Origin: Myxococcales bacterium
Lineage (GTDB): Bacteria; Myxococcota_A; Polyangia; Polyangiales; Polyangiaceae
Assembly: GCA_016720545.1 (NCBI GenBank)
Contig: JADKKK010000005.1
Span: 437,502 to 501,501 of the forward strand
Length of the DNA stretch: 64,000 bases
Reading direction: 5' to 3'
A model generated the notes under the pieces. The model did no database searches. It saw only the letters and a program-made list of their open reading frames with translations, and was not told the DNA's origin. The position numbers and the translations under genes are program-made. Position 1 is the first letter of the stretch. Each line of letters begins with the position of its first letter. This document shows, piece by piece, positions 31,221 through 42,301 of the stretch.

Positions 31221-33158
31221 ATGGCGAACTTCTTCACCGACAACGACGACCTGCGCTTCTACTTCGACCAGGGCGTGCCCTGGGCCGAGCTCGTCGAGCT
31301 CACCGAGTACGGGTTCCGGGCGCCTGACGGCTTCAAAGACGTGGAGGAGGCGAAGTCGTTCTACCGCGACGTGGCCGAGTCGTTCGGCGAGCTCGCCGCC
31401 GAGGTGGTCGCCCCGCGCGCCGCCAGGCTCGACGTGGAGCACTCGCACATCGTCGACGGCCAGGCGGAGGAGGCGCCCGCCCTCCGCGAGATCTCCGAGG
31501 CGATGCGCGCCGCGGAGCTCCACAAGCTGTGCGTGCCGCGCGAGCTCGGCGGCCTGAACGCCCCGCTCACCGTCTACATGATGGCGGGCGAGCTGCTCGC
31601 GCGCGCCGACGTGTCGATCATGACGCACTTCTCGTTCCACGGGGGCATGGCCCTCGCGGCGCTCGCCTTCTCGATCCGCGAGGGATCGACGACGTTCGAC
31701 GTGCCGAGCGGTCGCATCGCGCGCACGCGGTTCGCGGAGATGATCCGCGAGATCGCGAGCGGCGAGGCCTGGGGCTGCATGGACATCACCGAGCCCAACG
31801 CCGGCAGCGACATGGCGCAGCTCCGCACCCGCGCGGAGCAAGACGCGGACGGCGCCTGGCGAGTCTCGGGGCAGAAGATCTTCATCACGTCGGGCCATGG
31901 GAAGTGGCACTTCGTCATCGCGCGCACGGAGGAGGCGAAGGACCCGAGCGATCCGTACGCGGGCCTCGCCGGCCTCAGCATGTTCCTCGTGAAGGCCTAC
32001 GACACCCGGCCGGACGGCACGTGCGAGCGCTACGTCACGCTCGACCGCTTCGAGGAGAAGCTCGGCCACCACGGCTCGGTGACGGCGTCGTTGAGCTTCG
32101 ACCGGGTGCCGGCCGAGCTCATCGGCAAGCGCGGCGAGGGCTTCCGCGCGATGCTCCTGCTCATGAACAACGCCCGCGTGGGCGTCGCGTTCGAGAGCAT
32201 CGGCCTCGCTGAGGCCGCGTACCGCGCCGCGCGCGACTACGCCGAGGTGCGCACGTCGATGGGCAAGCCGATCGCGCGCCACGAGATGATCGCCGACATG
32301 CTCGAGGAGATGGAGCTCGACATCATCGCCCTCCGCGCCCTCGCCGTGCGCTCCGCGTACCACGAGGAGTGCGCCCAGAAGCTCGGCATCTTCCAGGGGT
32401 TCTTCACCGAGGCCTCGCCCGAGGAGCGCGCGCGGGTCTCGCGCGAGCTGCCCCGCCACCAGCGCATGTCGCGGCGCTACACGCCGCTGCTCAAGTACCT
32501 CGCGAGCGAGAAGGCCGTCGAGATCGCGCGGCGCGCCGTGCAGATCCACGGTGGCTCCGGCTATACGCGCGACTACCCGGTCGAGAAGCTCCTCCGCGAC
32601 GCCCTCGTGCTGCCGATCTACGAGGGGACGAGCCAGATCCAGTCGCTCATGGCGATGAAAGACACGCTCATGGGCGTCATCGCCCGCCCGCAGGCCTTCG
32701 TGCGTCGCATGGCGGACGCGCGCGTCCGCTCGCTGTCCTCGCGCGATCCGCTCGACCGGGCGCTCGGGCGGCTCTCCCTCCAGGCCGCGCTCGCCACGCA
32801 GCACCTCCTCCGAAAGACCGCCGAGGGCAAGCTCCGATCGCTGTCCGGCAAGCCCCTCACGTCGTGGCCCAAGGCGTTCGCGAAGGACTGGAACCCCAAG
32901 AAGGACTTCGCCTACGCGATGCTCCACGCCGAGCGCCTCACGCGGCTGCTCGCCGACGAGGCGATCGCCGAGCTGCTCGTCGAACAGGCCAAGGCCCACC
33001 CCGAGCGCCGCGTTTGGGCGGAGCGGTGGCTCGAGCGGGCCGAGCCCCGCGGGCGCGCCCTCTACGACGCCATCACGACCACGGGCGATCGGCTGCTGCA
33101 GCGCCTCGCCGAGGAGGGGCGCACGACCTCGCCGAGCGTCGCCGCGGCGGAGGAGTGA
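31221..33158 (+). CDS. Acyl-CoA dehydrogenase (FadE5-like)
   Basis: The 645-residue FAD enzyme of the long acyl-CoA dehydrogenase group is larger than the usual 380-400. The FAD/substrate motif is present (GCMDITEPNAGSDMAQLRT), as are GQKIFITSGHGKWHF, the helical bundle with IHGGSGYTRDYPVEKLLRDA, and the catalytic-base region PIYEGTSQIQSLMAMKD. It would introduce the alpha-beta double bond in beta-oxidation. Size and neighbours (MaoC hydratase, two-domain FabG, thiolase) match FadE5 of the mycobacterial fabG4 cluster. Its stop overlaps the next start (GTGA). Confidence 0.85.
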   Translation: MANFFTDNDDLRFYFDQGVPWAELVELTEYGFRAPDGFKDVEEAKSFYRDVAESFGELAAEVVAPRAARLDVEHSHIVDGQAEEAPALREISEAMRAAELHKLCVPRELGGLNAPLTVYMMAGELLARADVSIMTHFSFHGGMALAALAFSIREGSTTFDVPSGRIARTRFAEMIREIASGEAWGCMDITEPNAGSDMAQLRTRAEQDADGAWRVSGQKIFITSGHGKWHFVIARTEEAKDPSDPYAGLAGLSMFLVKAYDTRPDGTCERYVTLDRFEEKLGHHGSVTASLSFDRVPAELIGKRGEGFRAMLLLMNNARVGVAFESIGLAEAAYRAARDYAEVRTSMGKPIARHEMIADMLEEMELDIIALRALAVRSAYHEECAQKLGIFQGFFTEASPEERARVSRELPRHQRMSRRYTPLLKYLASEKAVEIARRAVQIHGGSGYTRDYPVEKLLRDALVLPIYEGTSQIQSLMAMKDTLMGVIARPQAFVRRMADARVRSLSSRDPLDRALGRLSLQAALATQHLLRKTAEGKLRSLSGKPLTSWPKAFAKDWNPKKDFAYAMLHAERLTRLLADEAIAELLVEQAKAHPERRVWAERWLERAEPRGRALYDAITTTGDRLLQRLAEEGRTTSPSVAAAEE

Positions 33159-34063
33159 GCGCGGTGGCATCCCCTCTGCTGCTCGCGCATCAAGGACGCA
33201 CCCTCGCGGCGCTTGGTCGCGCTGCGCTCTCCAGCGTGGCGCCCAGGCGGCCTTCCGACACCACCCGCGCCGCGAGCCCACGCGCCACTCCAGGGGCTTG
33301 GGTGGAGGACCGCGCGCCCGCTCCGCCACCCGCGCTCGTGAGCGCGTTCGTGAGGGGCGCAGGCGGCGACCCCGCGCACTACCGGAACGTCCTCCCGCCG
33401 CACCTCTACCCGCAGTGGACCTTCCCGGTCGCGTCGCGCCTCTTCGCGGGCACGCCCTATCCGCTCGCCCGCGTGTTGAACGCGGGGACGACCATGCTCC
33501 AGCACGCGCCGCTGCCTTCGGGCGAACCCCTCGTGCTTCGCGCCAGGCTCGAGTCGGTCGACGACGACGGCGCGCGCGCGCGGCTCACGGTGCGCGTCGT
33601 GACCGGGACGCGGTCGTCCCCCGACACGGTCACGTCGCTCATCTCGGCGTACGTGCCGCTCTCCTCGGCGCCTCGGGGAAAGCCCGCCCGCCCGCGACCC
33701 ACAGTTCCGCTCGACGCTCACGAGCTCGCCTTTCGCCGCTTCGGGCGCACGGCGGGCCGCGATTTTGCGTGGATCACGGGAGACGTGAACCCCATCCACT
33801 GGAGCCCGATGGTCGCGCGCGCCGCCGGCTTCAAGACGTGTATTTTGCATGGGTTTGCCACCTTCGCTGCTTCGGTGGAGGCCGTGGTGCGCGCGCGCCT
33901 CTCGGGCGACGTGTCGCGCCTCGCCCAGGTCTCCGCCCGCTTCGTGCGGCCGCTGCCGCTGCCTCGCTCGGTCGGCGTGTACGTCACGCCGGGCGGTCGT
34001 CTCCTGCTCGGCGACGCGCCGGGCGGTGACGTCTATCTCGACGGCGAGCTCACGCTCACCTGA
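33155..34063 (+). CDS. MaoC-family enoyl/3-hydroxyacyl thioester dehydratase (HtdX-like)
   Basis: The protein has 302 residues. The C-terminal half carries the hydratase-2 motif in RDFAWITGDVNPIHWSPMVA with D and H as catalytic residues, followed by FKTCILHGFAT. The N-terminal half is the degenerate hot-dog repeat typical of double-domain MaoC proteins (VLPPHLYPQWTFPVASRLF). It hydrates trans-2-enoyl or dehydrates R-3-hydroxyacyl thioesters. GTG 33155 overlaps the upstream TGA; GTG 33164 is an alternative. It is second in the four-gene operon. Confidence 0.82.
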   Translation: MSAVASPLLLAHQGRTLAALGRAALSSVAPRRPSDTTRAASPRATPGAWVEDRAPAPPPALVSAFVRGAGGDPAHYRNVLPPHLYPQWTFPVASRLFAGTPYPLARVLNAGTTMLQHAPLPSGEPLVLRARLESVDDDGARARLTVRVVTGTRSSPDTVTSLISAYVPLSSAPRGKPARPRPTVPLDAHELAFRRFGRTAGRDFAWITGDVNPIHWSPMVARAAGFKTCILHGFATFAASVEAVVRARLSGDVSRLAQVSARFVRPLPLPRSVGVYVTPGGRLLLGDAPGGDVYLDGELTLT

Positions 34064-34113
34064 CGGCCGTCCGCACCTCGCCCATCAATCCCTCACCGAA
34101 GAACGAGCCCCCC

Positions 34114-35529
34114 TTGCACGATTTTCTGCTCCAGCTCGGCGCGAGCCCCAGCGCGCGCAAGGTCCTCGGCGCGCTCCGCCTGCCGCTCCCGCTGCCTCAA
34201 CCGCTCGCCCGCGGCGTCGGGCCGTACGCCGACCTGGAGCTCCGCGACGAGGCCGTCGCGGTGGTCTCCGGCCCGCGCCCCGAGCTCGCCTCCGTGGTCG
34301 CGCACGAGCTGGCCCGCGCCGGCGCGAACCCGCTGCTCGGGAGCCCCGAGCTCGGCCCGAGCTTCCAAGGGCCAGGCGAGGCGTACGGGCGCCCCGCGCG
34401 GCCGCTCGAGTCGCTCGGCGAGCGTGCGGCGCTCGCGGGGATCGTCCTCGACGCGACGGGCCTCGCGGCGGTGCGCGAGCTGCGGGCGCTCTACGACGGC
34501 CTCGCGCCGCTCGTGGGCCGCGTGGCCCGGGGCGGCCGGGTGGTCGTGCTCGCGCGTCCCGCCGCGGGCGACGCCGGCGCGTTCGCCGCGCGCGCCGCCG
34601 TCGAGGGCTTCGTGCGCAGCCTCGCGAAGGAGCTCGGCGGTCGCGGCGTCACCGCGAACCTCCTCCGGGTGGCCGAGGGCGCCGACGATCGCGCGGCGCC
34701 CGTGCTGCGGTTTCTCCTCTCGAGGCGCTCCTCGTTCGTCACCGCCCAGCCGCTCGTCGTGTCGGCGACCGCGCGCGCGCTCCGCGAGCCTCCGCGCACG
34801 CGCCCCCTCGAGGGCAAGGTGGCGCTCGTCACCGGCGCAGCCCGCGGCATCGGCGCGGCGACCGCGCGCGCCCTCGCGCGCGAGGGTGCACATGTGCTCT
34901 GCATGGATCGCCCCGACGAGGCGCCCGAGGTCTCCCAGCTCGCGCGCGCCCTCGGGGGCACGCCGGTCCTCGCCGACGTGACCGCCCCCGACGCGGCCGA
35001 GCGGCTCGCCGCCGCGGCGGCGGCCCGCGGTGGCCTCGACGTGCTCGTGCACAACGCGGGCGTGACCCGCGACAAGACCCTCGCGCGCATGAAGCCCGAG
35101 CAGTGGGACATGGTCCTCGCGGTGAACCTCGAGGCGGTCATCCGCCTCACGCGCGCCCTCGATCCGCTCCTCCGCGACGACGGGCGCGTCCTCGCGCTCT
35201 CGTCGGTCGCGGGCATCGCCGGCAACATGGGCCAGACCGCCTACGCCGCCACGAAGGCCGGGGTCCTCGGCTTCGTGCAGGCCGAGGCGGCGCGACTCGC
35301 GGCGCGGGGCGTGACCGCGAACGCGGTGGCGCCAGGCTTCATCGAGACGCGCATGACCGCCGCCGTGCCGCTCGCGATCCGCGAGGGCGCGCGGCGCCTC
35401 TCTGCGCTGGGGCAGGGGGGCCTCCCCGAGGACGTGGCCGAGGCGCTCACCTTCCTCGCCACGCCGGGATCGCAGGGGCTCACGGGGCAGACCCTGCGCG
35501 TGTGCGGCGGCGCCCTCATCGGCGCGTGA
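34114..35529 (+). CDS. fabG: Two-domain 3-oxoacyl-thioester reductase (high-molecular-weight FabG)
   Basis: The protein has 471 residues. The first 220 form a degenerate Rossmann domain; the second is a full SDR with LVTGAARGIGAATARALA (NADPH loop), VLVHNAGVTRDKTLARM (NAG), the catalytic S/Y/K in LALSSVAGIAGNMGQTAYAATKAG, and NAVAPGFIETRM. This is the HMwFabG/FabG4 type, which reduces 3-oxoacyl-CoA/ACP. The start is TTG 34114, giving MHDFLLQLGASPSARK, which agrees with the family's N-terminus. It sits between MaoC and thiolase genes. Confidence 0.85.
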   Translation: MHDFLLQLGASPSARKVLGALRLPLPLPQPLARGVGPYADLELRDEAVAVVSGPRPELASVVAHELARAGANPLLGSPELGPSFQGPGEAYGRPARPLESLGERAALAGIVLDATGLAAVRELRALYDGLAPLVGRVARGGRVVVLARPAAGDAGAFAARAAVEGFVRSLAKELGGRGVTANLLRVAEGADDRAAPVLRFLLSRRSSFVTAQPLVVSATARALREPPRTRPLEGKVALVTGAARGIGAATARALAREGAHVLCMDRPDEAPEVSQLARALGGTPVLADVTAPDAAERLAAAAAARGGLDVLVHNAGVTRDKTLARMKPEQWDMVLAVNLEAVIRLTRALDPLLRDDGRVLALSSVAGIAGNMGQTAYAATKAGVLGFVQAEAARLAARGVTANAVAPGFIETRMTAAVPLAIREGARRLSALGQGGLPEDVAEALTFLATPGSQGLTGQTLRVCGGALIGA

Positions 35530-35572
35530 GCGGGCGCGAGCGCAGAACACCGAGACGTAGAGGAGAGCGAGC

Positions 35573-36883
35573 ATGAGCCGAAGCGAGAACATCCGCCAAA
35601 ATCGCGGCCGGGCCGTCGTCATTCGTGGGGCGCGCACGCCGTTCGTGCGGGCCTTCGGCGACCTCACGCGGGTCGACACCATCGCCCTCGGCGCGACGGC
35701 CGTGCGAGGTCTGCTCGAGAAGGTCGGGCTCTCCTACAAGGTGGTCGACGGCATCGTGTGGGGCGGGGTCATCCTCCCGAGCGCCTCGCCCAACGTCGCA
35801 CGGGAGATCGCCCTCGACGTGGGGCTCGGCGCCGCATGCGAAGGCATGACGGTGACCCGGGCCTGCGCGTCGGGCCTTCAGGCCATCACCCTCGCCGCCG
35901 CGGCCATCGAGCGAGGCGAGGCGGACGTGCTCATCGCCGGCGGGAGCGACTCGACGAGCAACGCCGAGATCAAGCTCCCCCAACGCGTCGTGCACGCCCT
36001 CGCGCCGCTCGCGCTGGGTAAGCCCACGCCCGCCGACGTGCTCGGGGCGCTCGCGCAGCTCGCCCCGTTCACCGACGTGTTCCCGAGGGCGCCGAAGATC
36101 GCCGAGCGCTCGACCGGCGAGGTCATGGGCGAGAGCGCCGAGCGCATGGCGCGGCGCAACGAGATCTCGCGCGAGGCCCAAGACGCCTTCGCGCTCACGA
36201 GCCACAAGCGGGCCGCGCAGGCGATCGCCGACGGGCTCTTCGACGACGAGGTCGTCCCCGTGCGCCTGCCCGACGGCCGCGAGATCCGGGTCGACGGCCT
36301 CGTGCGCGCCGACACCACCCTGGAGAAGCTCGCGAAGCTGCGCCCCGTGTTCGCGAAGGACGGCACGCTCACGGCCGGCAACTCGAGCGCCCTCACGGAT
36401 GGCGCCAGCGCGGTCCTCCTCATGAGCGAACACAAGGCGCGCGCCCTGGGCCTGGCCCCGCTCGCGTCGTTCAGGTCGTGGTCGTACGTGGGCGTAGACC
36501 CCCGAGACCAGCTGCTCATCGGGCCCGCCATCGCGGTGCCACGCGCGCTCGAGCGCGCGGGGCTCGCCCTCGCCGACGTCGATCTCGTCGACCTCCACGA
36601 GGCCTTCGCCGCGCAGGTGCTGAGCGTGACCAAGGCGCTCGGGAGCGCGGCCTTCGCGAGGGCGCGTCTCGGGCGCGAAGAGGCGGTCGGCGACATCGAT
36701 CCCGCGCGACTGAATGTGCACGGAGGCTCCCTGGCGCTCGGTCACCCGTTCGGGGCGACCGGCGCGCGCATGGTCACCACCATGGCCAACGCGCTCGCGC
36801 GCACCGGCAAGCGCACGGCCGTGCTCGGCATCTGCGCCGCGGGGGGCCTCGGCGCCGCCGCGGTGCTCGAGCGGTTCGAGTGA
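35573..36883 (+). CDS. fadI: Acetyl-CoA C-acyltransferase (thiolase, FadI/FadA2-like)
   Basis: The protein has 436 residues. The nucleophilic Cys is in VTRACASGLQAIT, the conserved His in NVHGGSLALGHPFGATGARM and the second Cys in GICAAGGLGAAAVLE. The insertion after the active Cys and overall length match FadI-type thiolases rather than the 390-residue PhaA type. It cleaves 3-oxoacyl-CoA to release acetyl-CoA, or the reverse. It is the last gene of the operon, followed by a hairpin at 36891. Confidence 0.87.
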   Translation: MSRSENIRQNRGRAVVIRGARTPFVRAFGDLTRVDTIALGATAVRGLLEKVGLSYKVVDGIVWGGVILPSASPNVAREIALDVGLGAACEGMTVTRACASGLQAITLAAAAIERGEADVLIAGGSDSTSNAEIKLPQRVVHALAPLALGKPTPADVLGALAQLAPFTDVFPRAPKIAERSTGEVMGESAERMARRNEISREAQDAFALTSHKRAAQAIADGLFDDEVVPVRLPDGREIRVDGLVRADTTLEKLAKLRPVFAKDGTLTAGNSSALTDGASAVLLMSEHKARALGLAPLASFRSWSYVGVDPRDQLLIGPAIAVPRALERAGLALADVDLVDLHEAFAAQVLSVTKALGSAAFARARLGREEAVGDIDPARLNVHGGSLALGHPFGATGARMVTTMANALARTGKRTAVLGICAAGGLGAAAVLERFE

Positions 36884-36890
36884 GCCCGGA

Positions 36891-36913
36891 CACCCATGCG
36901 GTCTGCATGGGTG
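36891..36913 (+). terminator. Hairpin after the thiolase gene
   Basis: A perfect 9-bp stem (CACCCATGC, 36891-36899; GCATGGGTG, 36905-36913) with a 5-nt loop lies eight bases after the stop. The downstream GTGCAGAGTGCA block recurs at 37019-37030, so the gap also contains a 12-bp direct repeat. No T-run is seen. Confidence 0.45.
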
Positions 36914-37038
36914 CAGAGTGCAAATACTGGCTTGGTCCAAGCGCGAGGCACGCAGAAATCACGGGCAAGTTCAGCGGGACGCGCGAGATCCGCCCGCGGG
37001 CCGGGATTTGCACCCATGTGTGCAGAGTGCACTAAAAT

Positions 37039-37809
37039 CTACGCGCGCTTGACGACGAAGGGGCCGAAGCCCTGCGCCACGGGCATGAGCTCGATCACGT
37101 TCAGGTTCACGTGGGCCGGTCGCGTGATCGCGAAGTGCACGACGTCGGCGATGTCGTCCGCGGAGAGGGGCGTCATGCCCTCGTACACCTTGCCGGCCCG
37201 CGCGGCGTCGCCCTCGAAGCGCACGACGGAGAACTCGGTCTCGACCATGCCGGGCTCCACGCAGGTGACCCGCACGCCGGTGCCGGCGAGGTCCGCCTTC
37301 ATGCCCTGCGAGAGCTGGTGGACGAACGCCTTCGTGGCTCCGTACACGTGGCCGGCGGGGTAGGGGTACGTCGCGGCGACCGAGCCGATGTGCACCACGT
37401 GCCCGCGGCCGCGCGCCACCATCCCAGGCAGCAGCGCGCGGGTCGCGTACACGAGCCCCTTGCAGTTGGTGTCGATCATCGCCTCGCAGTCGTCGACTGA
37501 GGCGCTCATCATCGGGTCGAGCCCGAGCGCGAGCCCGGCGGAGTTGATGAGGATGTCGACCTCCGCGTAGGCGGGCGCGCGGGAGGCCAGCGCCCCGAGC
37601 GCGCTCTCGAGGGCGCCGCGCTCGCGCACGTCGAGCGCCTCGACGTGGCAGCGCTCCCCGAGCTCGGCCGCGAGGACGTCGAGGCGCTCTCGTCGCCGCC
37701 CCACGACCACGACGCGCGCGCCGTCGTCGTGGAGCCGGAGCGCGCACGCACGCCCAATGCCCGAGGTCGCGCCCGTGATCACCGCCGTCTTGCCTTCGAG
37801 TCGCTTCAC
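37039..37809 (-). CDS. Short-chain dehydrogenase (YdfG-like)
   Basis: The 256-residue classical SDR has the cofactor loop VITGATSGIGRACALRL with R-R in VVVVGRRRERLD, which favours NADP; ILINSAGLALGLDP; the catalytic S/Y/K in VVHIGSVAATYPYPAGHVYG followed by ATKAF; and PGMVETEFSVVRF. The NAGLALG and VETEFS signatures are those of YdfG-type 3-hydroxy acid or serine dehydrogenases. The start is GTG 37809 behind AGGAGAC. It is not in the fatty-acid operon: it faces it from the opposite strand. Confidence 0.82.
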   Translation of the reverse strand: MKRLEGKTAVITGATSGIGRACALRLHDDGARVVVVGRRRERLDVLAAELGERCHVEALDVRERGALESALGALASRAPAYAEVDILINSAGLALGLDPMMSASVDDCEAMIDTNCKGLVYATRALLPGMVARGRGHVVHIGSVAATYPYPAGHVYGATKAFVHQLSQGMKADLAGTGVRVTCVEPGMVETEFSVVRFEGDAARAGKVYEGMTPLSADDIADVVHFAITRPAHVNLNVIELMPVAQGFGPFVVKRA

Positions 37810-37953
37810 TGGCTGTCTCCTGCTCGCGCTTCGTGCGATCTCGCGCTTGCCGCGCGTCGACTCCCTGATAGCGGAAAACGGGCTTCGTCGCCCGTCGCCG
37901 TCGCGCCGCCGAGCGACTCGATGCCCGCGGACGTTTGCGCTATCGCTCTCCCC

Positions 37954-38667
37954 ATGGCTCTTGTCCAGGTCACGGCGCGCTTCGCCCCCGCCAGCGCCCG
38001 ACCCCGACCGCGTCAGGCGTTCGCGCGTAGGGGCGCCTGGTCCGCTGCCGCGCCGCTCGTGCTGCTCGTCGCGACGACCTCGCGCGCGGAGCCCGCGGCC
38101 GACGCGGGAGCCCCGAGCGCCCCGAGCGCGCCAAGCGTTCAGGTCGAGGCGCTGTCGCCGGCGTCGCCCCCTGCGTCGGGCAAGCTGATCGTGCACTTCG
38201 CGCCCTCCGAGCCGAACATGGTGCTCGAGCGCGCGCCAGAGAGGCGCCGCGGCGACCACACGGACCACGAGGGCTGGACCGTCGTCTGCCTCGCGGGCTG
38301 CACCGTCGAGCTCGATCCGCGCGGCCGCTACCAGGTGGGCGGAACCTACGTCTCGCCGGCGTACGTGCCGCTCCCTCCCGGCCCCGGCCGGTACACCGTG
38401 AGCGCCACGCCCGGCTCGCTGCGCGCCAGCGAGCTCGGGGTCGGGTGGCTCCTCGCCGGGGCGTCGGCGTTCGTCGTGGGCGGGTCGACCGCGGCGATCA
38501 TGGGCAGCGCCGGCGCGCTCAAGAACGTGGAGGACGGCTCCGCGACGCAGCTCGTGTTCGTGTCGGCCCTCGCGATCGGGGCGGTCGGGCTCGTGCTCAC
38601 CGTCACCTCCCTCGCGTTCCGCGCGGGAGGCGACACCGAGGTGCGCGTGGAGCCGAGCGCTCGGTAG
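37954..38667 (+). CDS. Membrane-anchored envelope protein of unknown function
   Basis: The protein has 237 residues. A basic N-terminus with a hydrophobic segment (APLVLLVATTSRA) looks like a signal peptide. The middle has PEGA-like strands (GWTVVCLAGCTVELDPRGRY) and two hydrophobic helices near the C-terminus (GWLLAGASAFVVGGSTAAIM; LVFVSALAIGAVGLVLTVTS). This layout of a small beta domain plus two helices recurs in myxobacterial envelope proteins, including the one at 41324. Function unknown. ATG 37921 is an alternative start. Confidence 0.55.
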   Translation: MALVQVTARFAPASARPRPRQAFARRGAWSAAAPLVLLVATTSRAEPAADAGAPSAPSAPSVQVEALSPASPPASGKLIVHFAPSEPNMVLERAPERRRGDHTDHEGWTVVCLAGCTVELDPRGRYQVGGTYVSPAYVPLPPGPGRYTVSATPGSLRASELGVGWLLAGASAFVVGGSTAAIMGSAGALKNVEDGSATQLVFVSALAIGAVGLVLTVTSLAFRAGGDTEVRVEPSAR

Positions 38668-38702
38668 GCGCCGCCCGGCTGCGCCCGCCCGAGCACCCCG
38701 CG

Positions 38703-40679
<1,977 letters not shown>

Positions 40680-40728
40680 GGGGCTCTCCACTCCAGGGTT
40701 CGGGGCGCCGCGCGGCGGCGAGGTGGCG

Positions 40729-41325
40729 CTACTCTAAATCAGCCACGCCAGGGGCGTCATCGAAGTTGCCGGCCGCCGCGCCGTCGAGCGCGCCGTGGAC
40801 CAGCAGCGTGTAGAGGCGGTCCTCGCCCACGCCACGCTGCTCGAGCGGCTCACCGCGCTCGCCCTCGTCCGCGCGCGTGAACCCGGCGGCCTCGTAGAGC
40901 CGGACGGCGCTCGCGAAGACCGTGCGCGTGCGCAGGCCGACCACCGTGAGCCGCTCGCGCCGGGCGACGTCGAGGAGCCGCTCGAGCAGCGCGCGCCCGA
41001 GCCCCTCGCCGCGCGCCTCGGGGGCGACGAAGAGCTTGGAAATCCAGCCTCCCGTGCCCCACGGCTCGAGGCAGGCGACCCCCACGATGGCGCCGCCGGG
41101 CCGCTCGGCGACGAGGTCGACGGTGCGTCCGCCCAAGTCCCCGCGCGAGCCGAGGCCGAACACGTCGGCGTCGGCGCCCTGGGGCTCGGGCTCCACGCCG
41201 TGCTCGCGGAGCGCGGCGAACACGAGCGCGACGCAGGCGCCGACGTCGGCCGGGGTCGCTCTTCGGATCGTGCACGCCGCTCGCCGTGTGTTCTTCGCCA
41301 CCGTCGTAGCGTACCTTGTGCGCAT
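40729..41325 (-). CDS. GNAT N-acetyltransferase
   Basis: The 198-residue single GNAT domain comprises TIRRATPADVGACVALVFAA, the A motif LFVAPEARGEGLGRALLERL and the C-terminal YEAAGF motif (VRLYEAAGFTRADEGE). The substrate is unknown. The ATG at 41325 shares bases with the ATG of the divergent gene (GCATGC), leaving no room for promoters between them, so a later start such as the GTG near codon 9 is quite possible. Confidence 0.7.
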   Translation of the reverse strand: MRTRYATTVAKNTRRAACTIRRATPADVGACVALVFAALREHGVEPEPQGADADVFGLGSRGDLGGRTVDLVAERPGGAIVGVACLEPWGTGGWISKLFVAPEARGEGLGRALLERLLDVARRERLTVVGLRTRTVFASAVRLYEAAGFTRADEGERGEPLEQRGVGEDRLYTLLVHGALDGAAAGNFDDAPGVADLE

Positions 41326-42301
41326 GCACACGGGGTCGACCAGGTTCGCGCTCGCGGTGGCCGCCGCGCTCGCGCTCGCGCTCGCGGCCTCCGCGCCCTC
41401 CGTCGCGTACGCGCAAGACGCGGACGACGAGCCCCAGGCCGCGCCCGCGCCGCTCCCTCGCGATCCGGCCCGCGCGCTGCAGGCCGCCGACGAGGGCCGC
41501 AAGCTCGAGGCGGCGGGGAAGACCGACGAGGCATGCGCAGCGTTCGCGCGCAGCCAGGCGCTCGATCCCCTCGGGACGACGCTCGTGCTCCTCGCCTCGT
41601 GCCACGAGAAGCAGGGCAAGCTCGCCACGGCTTGGTCGGAGCTCGGCGAGGCCGCCGCGCTGCTGGCGCGCGAGAAGAACGCGGAACGCGAGGCGTTCGC
41701 CCGAGGGCGCGCGCGCGAGCTCGAGCCGAGGCTGTCCGCGCTCGTGCTCGAGGGCGTCGAGGGCACGTCGGTGGAGACGCTCACGGTGGACGGTCAGGCC
41801 GTCCCGAAGCCCGCGTGGGCGCGCCCTATCCCCCTCGACGTGGGCGAGCACACCCTCGTGTTCGCCAAGGTGGGCGCAGAGCCCGCCTCCGCCACCGTGC
41901 GCGTCCCGGGAGGCGCCGCGAAGGTGACCTACCGCGTGCCGACGCTCTCGGCCGCGAAGGTCGCGTCGCTCCCGGGCTCGGGCGATCCTCCGTACCTCGG
42001 CTACGGGCTCGCGGGCGCGGGGGTCGTCGGCCTCGGGCTCGGCGCGGTGTTCGGTGTGTCGGCGCTCTCCGCTGGCTCGGACGTGAAGGCGGCCTGCGAC
42101 GCGCAGCGGCAGTGTACGGCCGACGGGCTGAAGCGCCTCGACGAGGGCCGCAGCGCGGGCACGCTCTCGACCATCGGCTTCGTCGCAGGCGCGGCCCTCG
42201 TGACCGCCGGCGTCGTGCTGGTGGTGCTCCACAAGAGCGGCCCGCCTGCCCGCGGGCGGGGCACCCTCGAGCTCCTCCTCACGGGCCGGGGGACCTTCTG
42301 A
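41324..42301 (+). CDS. TPR/PEGA-type periplasmic protein with C-terminal membrane helices
   Basis: The protein has 325 residues. A signal peptide (ALAVAAALALALAASAPSVA) is followed by tetratricopeptide-like helices (EGRKLEAAGKTDEACAAFAR; LATAWSELGEAAALLAREKN), a beta domain of PEGA type (VDGQAVPKPAWARPIPLDVG) and two hydrophobic helices. This is a common myxobacterial layout with no assigned role. The TGA stop shares its last base with the ATG of the following gene (TGATG), so the two are coupled. Confidence 0.6.
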   Translation: MHTGSTRFALAVAAALALALAASAPSVAYAQDADDEPQAAPAPLPRDPARALQAADEGRKLEAAGKTDEACAAFARSQALDPLGTTLVLLASCHEKQGKLATAWSELGEAAALLAREKNAEREAFARGRARELEPRLSALVLEGVEGTSVETLTVDGQAVPKPAWARPIPLDVGEHTLVFAKVGAEPASATVRVPGGAAKVTYRVPTLSAAKVASLPGSGDPPYLGYGLAGAGVVGLGLGAVFGVSALSAGSDVKAACDAQRQCTADGLKRLDEGRSAGTLSTIGFVAGAALVTAGVVLVVLHKSGPPARGRGTLELLLTGRGTF

